From the NCBI GenBank assembly GCA_963781805.1, contig CAWAHF010000004.1, forward strand, positions 4,216,001-4,280,000: a stretch of DNA of 64,000 nucleotides, in the 5' to 3' direction. Shown here one piece after another: positions 43,189 through 51,953 of this stretch (positions are counted from its first letter, which is position 1; the number at the start of each line of letters is the position of its first letter). Source of the stretch: JAFGPL01 sp963781805 (GTDB lineage: Bacteria > Bacteroidota > Bacteroidia > Bacteroidales > UBA10428). The notes under the pieces were generated by a model. That model saw nothing but the letters and a program-made list of their open reading frames with translations, searched no databases and was not told the origin of the DNA. The position numbers and the translations under genes are program-made.

Positions 43189-44307
43189 TTAAAAATTAAT
43201 CCCTGTAATAAAATAAAGGTTAGAACTTTGAATCATTCCGGAACCTGATATGTTAAATAGATTATTTTTTCTAATCTCAAAAAATACTGAATTTCTAGAA
43301 TTTAACATGTATTCTATTCCACAACCAAAGGAGTATCCGAAATGAGATTCCTCTATTAATGGAGAATCAAAAACATCATTAATCTGAACTACATTTTCAT
43401 TGATAGTGGTTTCATAAAAATTGCTTTCATTAATAAAATGATATGATATTATTCCTCCCAGATTAATAAAAGGCCTATTTTTTTGGTGAGGATATGTATA
43501 ACGAATACTTATAGGTAGTTCAAATGAAGATATTTTTGTAATAAAATCCAGGTCTTTATTTTCTATCTTATTATAGTATGAGTGTTTATGCTTAGCATAG
43601 TTAAATTCTATATACAGTGAAAAATCACTAACAAGAATAGGTTTGTCAATAAAAAAACCAAAACCAAATCCCCCTGAATACTTAAAATCAAATGTATTTA
43701 ACTCTTCTTTTGAATTGCTTGTTGCTATGAATTTAGTTAAAATGTAATTTATATTAATTCCATATCTAAAATGAGGAAATGGTTTTAATACACAATTATT
43801 GTATCTCTCAACAAATTTTGTCATGGACAACTTATTGTAGCTAACATATTTCGTAGCCTCAGATACATTTGGACAGTCTTTTGTTAATTCTAACAATTGT
43901 GCATTATAATTACTGTCATTTTCATCTTGTCTGTGTATTTCAGTAAATAATGTACTGTCTTTCTCTATGTAATAAGATTTAGTTCCTTTATTTTTATAAT
44001 AGTACAAAGTAGTTTTTCCGTTATATAATCGTTCTAAAAAAACTTTTGCTGAAGAATCAGATATTTGGATTTCTTTGGATATATAAATCTGCCCATTTTT
44101 AAATCCGTATTCTTTGACCTTATAGGGTGTATATTTTATTATTTTATCACCTTCTTTTACTCGACAAAATTTTGAGTTCATTAAATCTCCACCATCAATC
44201 AATTTTATGTTTATTGATGCTGTACTATCTGTTGCAAAATATCCTCTCTGTCCATATGTGATATGGGGTAAAATAATAATATTAATTAATAGATACCAAT
44301 GTTTCAT
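43189..44307 (-). CDS. Outer-membrane beta-barrel protein (PorT-like C-terminus)
   Basis: 372 aa from the ATG at 44307 (MKHWYLLINIIILPHITYGQ signal peptide); an upstream frame to 44337 would run into the IS3 end. Residues about 20-170 are a periplasmic or extracellular domain of unknown type. Residues about 180-372 show barrel strands (FRYGININYILTKF, GGFGFGFFIDKPI, DFSLYIEFNYAKHKHSYYN, GYSFGCGIEYML) ending LYFITGINF with a terminal Phe, the outer-membrane assembly signal. The IS3 element ends only four bases upstream of the start codon, so native transcription control has been removed. Confidence 0.75.
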   Translation of the reverse strand: MKHWYLLINIIILPHITYGQRGYFATDSTASINIKLIDGGDLMNSKFCRVKEGDKIIKYTPYKVKEYGFKNGQIYISKEIQISDSSAKVFLERLYNGKTTLYYYKNKGTKSYYIEKDSTLFTEIHRQDENDSNYNAQLLELTKDCPNVSEATKYVSYNKLSMTKFVERYNNCVLKPFPHFRYGININYILTKFIATSNSKEELNTFDFKYSGGFGFGFFIDKPILVSDFSLYIEFNYAKHKHSYYNKIENKDLDFITKISSFELPISIRYTYPHQKNRPFINLGGIISYHFINESNFYETTINENVVQINDVFDSPLIEESHFGYSFGCGIEYMLNSRNSVFFEIRKNNLFNISGSGMIQSSNLYFITGINF

Positions 44308-44340
44308 AGTTTGTCTCGTCCTGGTTTTAGTTGACACTTT

Positions 44341-45243
44341 TTAGGTTAATAATTCTTGTTTAAATATATTGTTTTTTCCTTCAAGGGATATATCCCTTGA
44401 AGGAAAAAGTTTCGACCATCTTTTTAGCCGGTAATTTTCCTTCATGTGCGCCTCAGCCGGTACCATGCCATGACAGCTTAAATGTGGCCTGTCTGTATTG
44501 TACAGCCAAATGGCATACTTTATCTCCCTTTTTGCATCCTTTTCATTTGCAAATCCATCGCCTATCTCATACTCGGTTTTTAGAATGCCATTTACCCTTT
44601 CTGCTACAGCATTTTCGTATGGGTCATACTTACTGGTCATGCTTATTTTTATATCGTTATTATCCAAAATCTCAATATACGAAGGATTACAATACTGGAA
44701 TCCCCGGTCGGAATGGTGTATCAACTCACGTTCCGGATACTTTCTGTTTTTTAAAGCCATTTTTAGTGCGTTTACAGCATTAATTGTTTTGAGGTTGTCC
44801 GATAGTTCCCAACCCATGATTTGCTTTGAATAGGCATCTGTAATCAGGTATAAATACAAAAATCCCTGTTTGGTCCTGATATATGTAATGTCGCTTACAA
44901 ATACCTGCTCTGACCTTATTATCTCTATATCCTGTATCAGGTTGGGGTACTTATAAAACATATGCTTGCTCTGGGTGGTTTTTACAAACCGTTTGCGATA
45001 CCTGACCAAAAGATTTTCATCACGCAGTATGTCAAAGAACTTGTCCCGGCCACATCTAATAGCCAGTTCTTCAAGTTTTGGCACCAGTTTGCCATGAAGC
45101 TTTTTACCTCCCATCCGTTTATGCCTTTTCCGAACCTCCTTTATCAGCTCTACTATTTGTTGACACGTTCTGTTCCCTTTCCGGTTCCTTTCCAAAACCT
45201 GATAATATCCTTGTCTGCTTATCTTTAATACCCTGGTCATCAC
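44341..45243 (-). CDS. IS3-family transposase OrfB
   Basis: 300 aa as a free-standing frame, but the frame is open upstream to the orfA slippery site, so the functional product is an OrfAB fusion. DDE catalytic residues are in VFVSDITYIRTKQG, HHSDRGFQYCN and NAVAERVNGILKTEYE. The C-terminus has YNTDRPHLSCHGMVPAEAH, typical of the IS150/IS2 subgroup. Confidence 0.95.
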   Translation of the reverse strand: MMTRVLKISRQGYYQVLERNRKGNRTCQQIVELIKEVRKRHKRMGGKKLHGKLVPKLEELAIRCGRDKFFDILRDENLLVRYRKRFVKTTQSKHMFYKYPNLIQDIEIIRSEQVFVSDITYIRTKQGFLYLYLITDAYSKQIMGWELSDNLKTINAVNALKMALKNRKYPERELIHHSDRGFQYCNPSYIEILDNNDIKISMTSKYDPYENAVAERVNGILKTEYEIGDGFANEKDAKREIKYAIWLYNTDRPHLSCHGMVPAEAHMKENYRLKRWSKLFPSRDISLEGKNNIFKQELLT

Positions 45244-45251
45244 TGAAATTT

Positions 45252-45638
45252 TTAACCTTTTTTTTGCTTTTTCAAGGTATCTCTCTGATATTGTGACAAG
45301 AATTTTTTTTTGACATCTACACCATATTCATCTTCTATTATCTCAAGGGCAGTTTCCAGAATATCACGTTCAAGTTCAGCCTGCCTGAGCTTTTTCTTTA
45401 ATTCGGCTATCTCTTGTTTTGGTGATCGTCCTCCCATTTCTCTTAATTTTTTGTCTAAGTTACCGTATTTTTTCATCCATTTTTGTATGGCAGTCCTGCT
45501 CACACCGTATTTCTTGGCTGCCTGGTTTATCGATATCTGGCCATTCTCTATCTCTTCAATAATGCTGATTTTTAATCCCCAACTATATCCCTGGTAAGTA
45601 ATTTTGGTGGCCTGCTGTTCTGTTTTTCTTTCCTTCAT
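45252..45638 (-). CDS. IS3-family OrfA (helix-turn-helix)
   Basis: 128 aa. HTH in the IEEIENGQISINQAAKKYGVSRTAIQKWMKKYG region, then a leucine-zipper-type coiled coil (EIAELKKKLRQAELERDILETALEI) that mediates dimerisation. It ends at a run of eight A (T8 on the plus strand, 45258-45265). A -1 shift there continues into orfB (reading KKRLKISVMTRVLK), so programmed frameshifting yields the transposase. Confidence 0.95.
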   Translation of the reverse strand: MKERKTEQQATKITYQGYSWGLKISIIEEIENGQISINQAAKKYGVSRTAIQKWMKKYGNLDKKLREMGGRSPKQEIAELKKKLRQAELERDILETALEIIEDEYGVDVKKKFLSQYQRDTLKKQKKG

Positions 45639-45700
45639 ATGCTACAGTTTTTGTTAAAAACTGTCAAGCTATTTCAGGACAAGACATTCATTATGCTTGC

Positions 45701-45829
45701 CCATAACGGTGGCGGTATATTTAGTTGCCGTGCCATTGCGCTATCTTGTCTGTTTACCCGAAAGATATAAAAACGCCGAAACATTAGCAAACCCGCAACC
45801 CGGCAATTGAATATCACCGCATGTTATGG
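45701..45829 (+). repeat. attC-like site 13
   Basis: CCATAAC (AAC 45705-45707) and GTTATGG (GTT 45823-45825) are exact complements of each other and fit RYYYAAC / GTTRRRY. Arms GCGGTATATTTAGTTGCCG and CGGCAATTGAATATCACCGC pair with two wobbles and one extrahelical base. The stop codon of the gene at 45824 lies inside the GTTA box. Confidence 0.85.
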
Positions 45830-46177
45830 CCAGTTTATTATTAATCCAGTTAAAAAAGAAATCATATTACAAGTCAATGAACTTAGAAATGATTTAAGAA
45901 AATTCACTCTCAATATTACCCCGATTATAAATGTTTCTAACAATATAGCAAAAGATTCTCCACATATCACATACCAAATCCTTTGGTCAATGTAATTCGG
46001 AAGAATAAACCATAAATATGGTAAAGTTGTCGTGCTTGCAATAATTCCTGTAGCTATTAATCGAGTAATGCTTGTGTTTTCCAATTTAATTACTAATCGA
46101 AAAAACACACAAAGTACCACAGTCTCAATGAAAACTGTTAAAAGCAAACTTTTAAAAAATAGTAACTCGTAATCCAT
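45824..46177 (-). CDS. Small integral membrane protein
   Basis: 117 aa with about four hydrophobic helices (LLLTVFIETVVLCVFFRLVI; LIATGIIASTTTLPYLWFIL; VICGESFAILLETFIIGVIL; a last short helix). No family recognised. Located three bases downstream of an MFS gene and ending in attC-like site 13, so it is the third gene of that cassette. Confidence 0.7.
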   Translation of the reverse strand: MDYELLFFKSLLLTVFIETVVLCVFFRLVIKLENTSITRLIATGIIASTTTLPYLWFILPNYIDQRIWYVICGESFAILLETFIIGVILRVNFLKSFLSSLTCNMISFLTGLIINWP

Positions 46178-46180
46178 ATG

Positions 46181-47230
46181 CTAAGCCTTTAAAATCTTTA
46201 GCTTTATCATAAATTGTATCGCAGCAAATAAAACCAAAGCGGCAGTTAAAATAAATATTAATACAATTAAATCATTTTTCAGCCACAAGTTTTTCCCTAT
46301 TATTGTTGGCAATGAACCAATAAACAATGCAACAGTAGTTAATCCAAACGACAGTCCCTTATTATTTGGAAGCACGTTTAGAATTGCAATCAACGTAACA
46401 GGCATTGTGAAATTGAATACAAATGCTCCGAATATTGCTAAAAATGGAATTGTTGAATAAAATGCAAGAAGTGGGGAAGATATAACCAGTCCACTAATCC
46501 CAACTTTTAATAATCCAAATTTGTCGGCTAATATCCCTCCAAAAACTTTACCTAAAGCCAAAGACGATACTAATACAAAAAGTAATGTTTCATTTTCTTT
46601 CCACGGAAACTCAATCGATAACCCAATTAATGAGCGAACTGTTATCGGAAGCATTATTAACACAATTAATAGAATGCTATAACTTTTGCTGCTTAGAAAT
46701 CTGTTTTCTATATTTCGCTTAAAACATGGTGTTTTAATGATGTAAATCAATCCACATATAATTAACAATAACACAGGCAGCAACCAATTATAGAATTCTA
46801 ACTTTGAGAAGGAAAGCAACGAACCAATTGCCAGTCCAAGTGCTCCAGGAGCAACAAAAATGCCAATATAAGTAGCTTTCTTTTTATTCAACGACAATAC
46901 AAGACTGCCCCCACCAACATGATACAAGGCATTTCCGATACTTACAATTGATATAGCTATCAAAGGATTATCCCAAAATATATATGCAGTAGCAATTAGT
47001 ATTAATCCAATAATTGCAACCCCCTTTGGATTTAAGTATTTATCAATTAAGTATCCAAATGGAGCTTGCAATACAAAGGCAAATGCGTTGTATAAAAGCA
47101 TAGCCAGAATAGCATCTTTTATTTCTAAAACTCCTAATAGCAGAAAAGCACATGCTGTATCTACTAAAAAATGGGCAATCGAATAAACTGTGATAAACCG
47201 TGATAATATAAATGTCTTATCTTGGTGCAT
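46181..47230 (-). CDS. MFS-type transporter
   Basis: 349 aa from the ATG at 47230, chosen because upstream codons overlap the previous gene deeply. About 11-12 membrane helices. MFS landmarks: LQAPFGYLIDKYLNPKGVAIIGL (loop 2-3 motif A-like, GxLxDKxxxK) and FGGILADKFGLLKVGISGL in the second half. NALYHVGGGSLVLSL resembles the fosmidomycin-resistance subgroup. Substrate unknown. It overlaps the upstream gene by 14 bases. Confidence 0.8.
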   Translation of the reverse strand: MHQDKTFILSRFITVYSIAHFLVDTACAFLLLGVLEIKDAILAMLLYNAFAFVLQAPFGYLIDKYLNPKGVAIIGLILIATAYIFWDNPLIAISIVSIGNALYHVGGGSLVLSLNKKKATYIGIFVAPGALGLAIGSLLSFSKLEFYNWLLPVLLLIICGLIYIIKTPCFKRNIENRFLSSKSYSILLIVLIMLPITVRSLIGLSIEFPWKENETLLFVLVSSLALGKVFGGILADKFGLLKVGISGLVISSPLLAFYSTIPFLAIFGAFVFNFTMPVTLIAILNVLPNNKGLSFGLTTVALFIGSLPTIIGKNLWLKNDLIVLIFILTAALVLFAAIQFMIKLKILKA

Positions 47231-47774
47231 GTTCCGTTTTAACTGAAATCGGTTTATATGGGTCAATTACATCATCTTTGAAATATTGAATAGAGTCAGA
47301 TTTTGTTTGATCAGCATCGTATTTGTACTTGTAAGTCATTTTTGTTTTATACAAATAGTAAATAGTATTCTTATAATTGGCTAAATTAAAATCAATGGTT
47401 ACTGAACTAAAATCATAAGAATTGAAATCTTTTTCTTTTATTGAAAGGTTTAGCTTTTGCACATTCTTATCAGTGTCCCAGTCAATCTCATCTAATTTAT
47501 GTTGTTTATAATAATCTAAGTTCATAATATATAGTAATACTTCACAGGATTTCTGAACTTTAATACAGTCATTATTTTTAATCCTAAAAGCTTTCTTTGA
47601 TTTTAGAGTTACACAATCGGTTAATCCAATTACAACTAAATCGGGGAAATTATTCAGATTTGCAATTCTTGAACAAATCTTTGCAGATGTAGGCTCAATA
47701 ATAATTATATCTCCATGCAATCTATTTGTAAAAACTGCAAGTAGTAGTATTAAGGCAATTTTTAATCTTTTCAT
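47217..47774 (-). CDS. Hypothetical exported protein
   Basis: 185 aa with a signal peptide (MKRLKIALILLLAVFTNRLHG). The mature part starts DIIIIEPTSAKICSRIANL and contains CVTLKSKKAFRIKNNDCIKV plus a C-terminal Tyr/Lys-rich segment (YKNTIYYLYKTKMTYKYKYD). Four Cys suggest disulfides. No family recognised. First gene of the three-gene cassette with the MFS transporter, whose start it overlaps. Confidence 0.65.
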   Translation of the reverse strand: MKRLKIALILLLAVFTNRLHGDIIIIEPTSAKICSRIANLNNFPDLVVIGLTDCVTLKSKKAFRIKNNDCIKVQKSCEVLLYIMNLDYYKQHKLDEIDWDTDKNVQKLNLSIKEKDFNSYDFSSVTIDFNLANYKNTIYYLYKTKMTYKYKYDADQTKSDSIQYFKDDVIDPYKPISVKTEHAPR

Positions 47775-47813
47775 ATGTATGTTTGTTTATTTGCGGGGGT
47801 CCTCTTAAATTGG

Positions 47814-47941
47814 CCATAACGCAATGAGTATATTTTGTTGCCGGATACAATGCCTTCATTTGACAGTTTGCACGAATGTAACCAAAAGAACTTAAATTGG
47901 CAAACCAACTGGCCGGCAATGAAATATACTTAATGTTACCG
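47814..47941 (+). repeat. attC-like site 14 (in 405-bp unit 1)
   Basis: CATAAC (AAC 47818-47820) and GTTACCG (GTT 47935-47937). Arms AGTATATTTTGTTGCCGG and CCGGCAATGAAATATACT pair over 18 bp with a T.G and a G.T wobble. Identical sites recur at 51422 and 51826. Confidence 0.85.
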
Positions 47942-48222
47942 CACGTAATTATTTATTTATCAACATATTGGCAAAATATACTATCAATGGCAGAACTCTG
48001 CCGAATCAGCAGAAGGACAAAAATACCAGGGCGTGGGCAGGCCAATCTAACGAAATGACCGGGCGTGCCATCACTGCCCATTTGATTAATTCTGGTAAAT
48101 ATGTACCGACATTAAATTCCGCCAAAATTTTTTAAATAAGTACCTGCTCTGCTGCCTGAGCGAACATGACCAAATTACCGAATGTAAGAACGTACCAGAA
48201 TGCAAATTTTTTATGTGCGGTT
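47818..48222 (+). repeat. 405-bp gene-less cassette unit 1
   Basis: From the AAC of site 14 to the next AAC (48223). About 130 bp of attC-like site plus about 280 bp without a gene. The gene-less part is bounded by an inverted repeat, GTTACCGCACGTAA at its left and TTATGTGCGGTTAAC at its right. Nearly identical to units at 51426 and 51830. Confidence 0.85.
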
Positions 48223-48351
48223 AACGTTTGATGGTAGGGTGTCGTGCGGGATTTCGTAGCTACTTTACTATCAGCTTACACCGACCTTTTTTACGAGCCA
48301 CAAACACTCGCGAACCGCTGAAACCCGTATGCACTCTACCATGTGTTAGCA
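48219..48351 (+). repeat. attC-like site 15
   Basis: AAC at 48223-48225 and GTT at 48345-48347 (GTTAGCA). Arms ATGGTAGGGTGTCGTGCGGG and CCCGTATGCACTCTACCAT pair with two G.T wobbles and one extra base. Site of the kinase-TPR cassette. Confidence 0.85.
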
Positions 48352-48577
48352 ACTGGTGTTATTTATATGTCTTATTATGATTCATTTATTTAGCTCTCTT
48401 TTATCAATTGTTTTAAATTCGCGCCAACCTATCAACAAAGCACAAATTTATTTTGTTTTTTTGTGCGATGGCCAAAATGTCTATGGCAACTGGGGTCGGC
48501 TTTGCAAGCTCTTTGGCAAAGCCTTGGTTGCAGTGATGGCTTGTGCGGCTTTGGCAATGTGCTTGCAAATTAGCTGG
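48352..48577. other. Cassette 3' spacer
   Basis: 226 bases between site 15 and the TPR stop codon. The plus-strand frame here (78 codons) is not gene-like. Contains CCAACCTATCAA and GGCAATGTGCTTGCAAAT, motifs that recur in the leader of the same cassette at about 51240 and 51350. Confidence 0.4.
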
Positions 48578-50095
48578 CTACTTATTTTTTAATTCAATCA
48601 CTTGTTTTTTTAGTTTATTTATTTCAATATGTTTTGTTTTGTCTGGAACCAAACTTACTGCGTTCATAATTGAATCAGAAAATTCAGATTTTATTAATAA
48701 TTCTTCACGAGCAAAATTTAAAATAGCGAGCCAGTTATAATAATCATTATTTAGTGATTTTGAATCCTCCATAGCTTTAATATAATCTTTTCTTCCTGCA
48801 TCATAGTTGCCTTTTCTGAAGTTTATTAGACCCCTTGTCGCTGTTAAACAAATTTTAGTTGAATCGTTAATGTTTGGAAGATTATTGATTTTATGTAATA
48901 ATTTCTCAGCTTCAGGTATCCGGTTTTCCAGTGCTAATGAATATGTTAAATTATTTATTAATTGCGGATCATTTGGATGAGATTTAAGACCAGCTCTTAA
49001 AAATTCTCTAGCGGTTTTTTGTTTATCTAAAATCGAGCCTGCAATATGCGAGCCCAAAAGAATAGGACGTTTAGAAAAAGGCAAATCACAAAGCCAATAT
49101 GCAGAATTTTCTAAAGCTAAATCCCAGTTAGATTTATAAAAATTTTCTAATGCAATTGCCTCAAAATTGTTAATTATTTTGTAATCAGTTGGATTGAAGG
49201 TTAATATATTATCAATATGCATCAACCATTCTATTTGTGCAATTGTATTATCATTTGGAGAAATAATGGCCCTATTAAGAAGTTTTCTCGTATTCTTTAT
49301 ACTTCCATAATAAAATTCCAGCGTGGCAATTGATGTAGCTAATTCAGTAATATTTAATGGAGAAAAGTTATTTGAATTAATTAATTCTAAACCAGTTTTG
49401 ATGAATTTTGAATTTCGCTCCCTAATTGTTGCTAGAGCGATTTCAGTAGATGTAATCCATGGGTCAAATTTGACCAAATCGGATTTTCTAATAATATCAT
49501 GAATATAATCTACCATGCCAAAATGTGCAAATAATCTAGAAGCAGCTCGAAGAATAAATCTATTATTTGGACTCATTTGCAGAGCAATATGCATATTAGT
49601 TATAGATTTATCCTGTTTACCGATAAAAGAATAAAGTCTTGACAACTCCACATATAATATTGGGTTGTAAGGAAATTTATTTAATTTAATCTTGATTGCT
49701 CTTATTAGATTCCCAGTATGATTAGATTTAATATATTCATCAATATTGTTAAAATTTAAATTTTTACTAGGACTGATTGTTTTTTGCTCTATTATTTCTT
49801 TAGCTAATTCTGAAAGTGAAAATGTAGATTTGGCTTCATTGTTTAGTATAAATATTGCAGCTTCTTTTACAACTGGATTTTCAGGAAAACCATTGACAAA
49901 AGCTGAACTAATCAAATCGCCGGCTTTTGATATAGTTTTGTCCTTTTGCCAATCAAAGATATAGTCGTCTATGGAAAGATTATGTTCACGAGGGTTACTA
50001 GAAATATTATCTAGCTCACCAAATTCGACAGTGAGTTTGTAGCTTCTCCAATTAGGTATTACTCTGCGTTTCTTTTCTTCAAAAAAATTAGCCAT
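48578..50095 (-). CDS. TPR-repeat protein partnered with a kinase
   Basis: 505 aa without signal peptide. The N-terminal 90 residues are unassigned (KKRRVIPNWRSYKLTVEFGELD). From about residue 110 on there are tetratricopeptide-type helical pairs (NPILYVELSRLYSFIGKQDKSITNMHIALQMSPNNRF; PNDPQLINNLTYSLALENRIPEAEKLLHKI; GLINFRKGNYDAGRKDYIKAM). Its start overlaps the stop codon of the kinase gene (TAATG), so the two are translationally coupled. A sensor or effector scaffold for the kinase is likely. Confidence 0.75.
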   Translation of the reverse strand: MANFFEEKKRRVIPNWRSYKLTVEFGELDNISSNPREHNLSIDDYIFDWQKDKTISKAGDLISSAFVNGFPENPVVKEAAIFILNNEAKSTFSLSELAKEIIEQKTISPSKNLNFNNIDEYIKSNHTGNLIRAIKIKLNKFPYNPILYVELSRLYSFIGKQDKSITNMHIALQMSPNNRFILRAASRLFAHFGMVDYIHDIIRKSDLVKFDPWITSTEIALATIRERNSKFIKTGLELINSNNFSPLNITELATSIATLEFYYGSIKNTRKLLNRAIISPNDNTIAQIEWLMHIDNILTFNPTDYKIINNFEAIALENFYKSNWDLALENSAYWLCDLPFSKRPILLGSHIAGSILDKQKTAREFLRAGLKSHPNDPQLINNLTYSLALENRIPEAEKLLHKINNLPNINDSTKICLTATRGLINFRKGNYDAGRKDYIKAMEDSKSLNNDYYNWLAILNFAREELLIKSEFSDSIMNAVSLVPDKTKHIEINKLKKQVIELKNK

Positions 50096-51144
50096 TATTT
50101 TAGAAGATTATATTTAGCTTTTTTATGCAAAACATCAAATTTTGTGACAATTCTTTCTAAGTTAAAAGAATTACCTGGGCTCAGAATGTTTTTTGGATGA
50201 CCTCTTTCTTCCGGAAAGGGATAGCACAATCTCTCAACTAACCATCTTAATTCATTCTTTAAATATTCATTTTCAAGAATTGATTCAAATTCACTAAGTG
50301 CTTTTGAAAAGGCATCAATAATATATGGTTTAATTTCTTCAAAGCTCCCACGCCAAACATCCCAACGAAAACTACGCGGAATATATTTAATAAGTAAAGC
50401 TGACATACTAATTGCACTAAAATAAAAAACAATCATACTCCCTAGAAGATAGCAATCAGTTGCAAAAACTCTTTTATTCCAATCATTCTCATAATAGCCG
50501 TACATTATCTCTGGTGGAGAATAATTCAAGTCTCCAGTAAAAGGTAATTCACCATATGGACTATCTATATTTTTACATATGGAACGACCAAGGTCTCCTA
50601 TTTTTGAGTTTAGTTCAAATAATAAAATATTTGATGGTTTTAAGTCTTGGTGTGATACTTCAATAGAATGAAGTTGTTTTAACCCAACAGCAATATCGTG
50701 CAATGATTTGAGTCTCCATGCAAAATCTAATTTCTTTGAAAAATCTAACTTACTACGAACATCACCATCTGCTAAATCAAAGATTAAATATGGCACAACA
50801 GAAATTGTATAACCATCCACAATCTCCTCACCTGCATCCTTAACGAATGATACTTTTGTTACATGTCGATTTTTACAAAGTTCCGATAGTTCTTTCTCGT
50901 AACGATATGCTTCAATCATATCTGACATAACATCAATTACTTGTTTTCCAGGTTCTGCAATTTGAAAAAACTTTGCAAAATCAAAAGCCTTTAAAAAACT
51001 AATATCCTTATCTTTTTCTACTTTATAACACACGGAAAAGAATGAACCAGTGGCATTATCCGGCTTATTTATTTTTTCAATGACTTTCCATCCATTGTTT
51101 AAAGTTCTTCCTTTTAAATTGTGAGCAGCATTTGATTGATCCAT
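50095..51144 (-). CDS. Serine/threonine protein kinase
   Basis: 349 aa, Hanks-type kinase fold. N-lobe: NGWKVIEKINKPDNATGSFF then SFLKAFD (catalytic Lys). C-lobe: SHQDLKPSNILLFE (HRD as HQD, with the catalytic Asp and the Asn), KIGDLGRS (DFG as DLG), LNYSPPEIMYG (APE as PPE) and DCYLLGSMIVFY. All key residues are present, so activity is likely. No membrane helix. First gene of a two-gene cassette with a TPR protein, a layout seen in some phage-defence systems. Confidence 0.85.
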   Translation of the reverse strand: MDQSNAAHNLKGRTLNNGWKVIEKINKPDNATGSFFSVCYKVEKDKDISFLKAFDFAKFFQIAEPGKQVIDVMSDMIEAYRYEKELSELCKNRHVTKVSFVKDAGEEIVDGYTISVVPYLIFDLADGDVRSKLDFSKKLDFAWRLKSLHDIAVGLKQLHSIEVSHQDLKPSNILLFELNSKIGDLGRSICKNIDSPYGELPFTGDLNYSPPEIMYGYYENDWNKRVFATDCYLLGSMIVFYFSAISMSALLIKYIPRSFRWDVWRGSFEEIKPYIIDAFSKALSEFESILENEYLKNELRWLVERLCYPFPEERGHPKNILSPGNSFNLERIVTKFDVLHKKAKYNLLK

Positions 51145-51421
51145 TTTAAAATAATTTAATACAAAATTATTATTAATTGTGTGTCAGCAAAATTGCGGCT
51201 CTTTTGCAAGCCTTTAGTTTGTGCGTCAGCTTGTGCGGGCTTGCAAATGTGCCGCAATGTGGGTTGGGGTTTTTATTTTTTCTTTTTGAGCGTTGGAAGA
51301 AAAAAAACAAAATAAATTCCTCCAAATTTGCACCAACCTATCAAAGAGCTAAATTCCACTTGTCAATATACTATCAATTTCGCACGTATCTATCAAGATG
51401 CACGGTTTTTCATACACTTGT
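51145..51421. other. Leader region of the kinase-TPR cassette
   Basis: 277 bases upstream of the kinase gene, up to the AAC box of unit 2. GC-poor with G/T-rich stretches (GCGTCAGCTTGTGCGGGCTTG). No gene; promoter not identified. Confidence 0.4.
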
Positions 51422-51549
51422 TGCTAACGCAATGAGTATATTTTGTTGCCGGATACAATGCCTTCATTTGACAGTTTGCACGAATGTAACCAAAAGAACT
51501 TAAATTGGCAAACCAACTGGCCGGCAATGAAATATACTTAATGTTACCG
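51422..51549 (+). repeat. attC-like site 16 (in 405-bp unit 2)
   Basis: GCTAAC (AAC 51426-51428) and GTTACCG (GTT 51543-51545); stem identical to site 14. Confidence 0.85.
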
Positions 51550-51829
51550 CACGTAATTATTTATTTATCAACATATTGGCAAAATATACTATCAATGGCA
51601 GAACTCTGCCGAATCAGCAGAAGGACAAAAATACCAGGGCGTGGGCAGGCCAATCTAACGAAATGACTGAGCGTGCCATCACTGCCCATTTGATTAATTC
51701 TGGTAAATATGTACTGCCGCTATATTCCGCCAAAAATTTTTAGATAAGTACCTGCTCTGCTGCCTGAGCGAGCATGACCAAATTACCGAATGTAAGAACG
51801 TGCCAGATACAAATTTTTTATGTGCGGTT
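51426..51829 (+). repeat. 404-bp gene-less cassette unit 2
   Basis: Near-identical to unit 1 and directly followed by unit 3. A few substitutions (for example GTACTGCCGCTATATT for GTACCGACATTAAATT) show it is not the newest copy. Confidence 0.85.
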
Positions 51830-51953
51830 AACGCAATGAGTATATTTTGTTGCCGGATACAATGCCTTCATTTGACAGTTTGCACGAATGTAACCAAAAG
51901 AACTTAAATTGGCAAACCAACTAGCCGGCAATGAAATATACTTAATGTTACCG
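51826..51953 (+). repeat. attC-like site 17 (in 405-bp unit 3)
   Basis: GGTTAAC (AAC 51830-51832) and GTTACCG (GTT 51947-51949); stem as in site 14 with one change (CTAGCCGG for CTGGCCGG). Confidence 0.85.

Larger units (their letters stand above)
44312..45686 (-). mobile_element. IS3-family insertion sequence
   Basis: About 1375 bp with imperfect inverted repeats (TGTCTCGTCCTGGTTTTAG at 44312 and, reversed, TGTCTTGTCCTGAAATAGC at the right end 45686). It contains orfA and orfB joined by a slippery A8 run. Inserted between the barrel-protein start codon and attC-like site 13. Confidence 0.9.

Noticed and set aside
48356..48592. 78-codon plus-strand frame beside the TPR gene
   Set aside because: Compositionally biased, overlaps the TPR gene end and lacks a ribosome binding site or family pattern.
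14940..51953. The palindromes as rho-independent terminators or RNA elements of the minus-strand genes
   Set aside because: They lack T tracts, are too long, and their wobbles are G.T on the strand opposite to the transcripts, which would be mismatches in the RNA.
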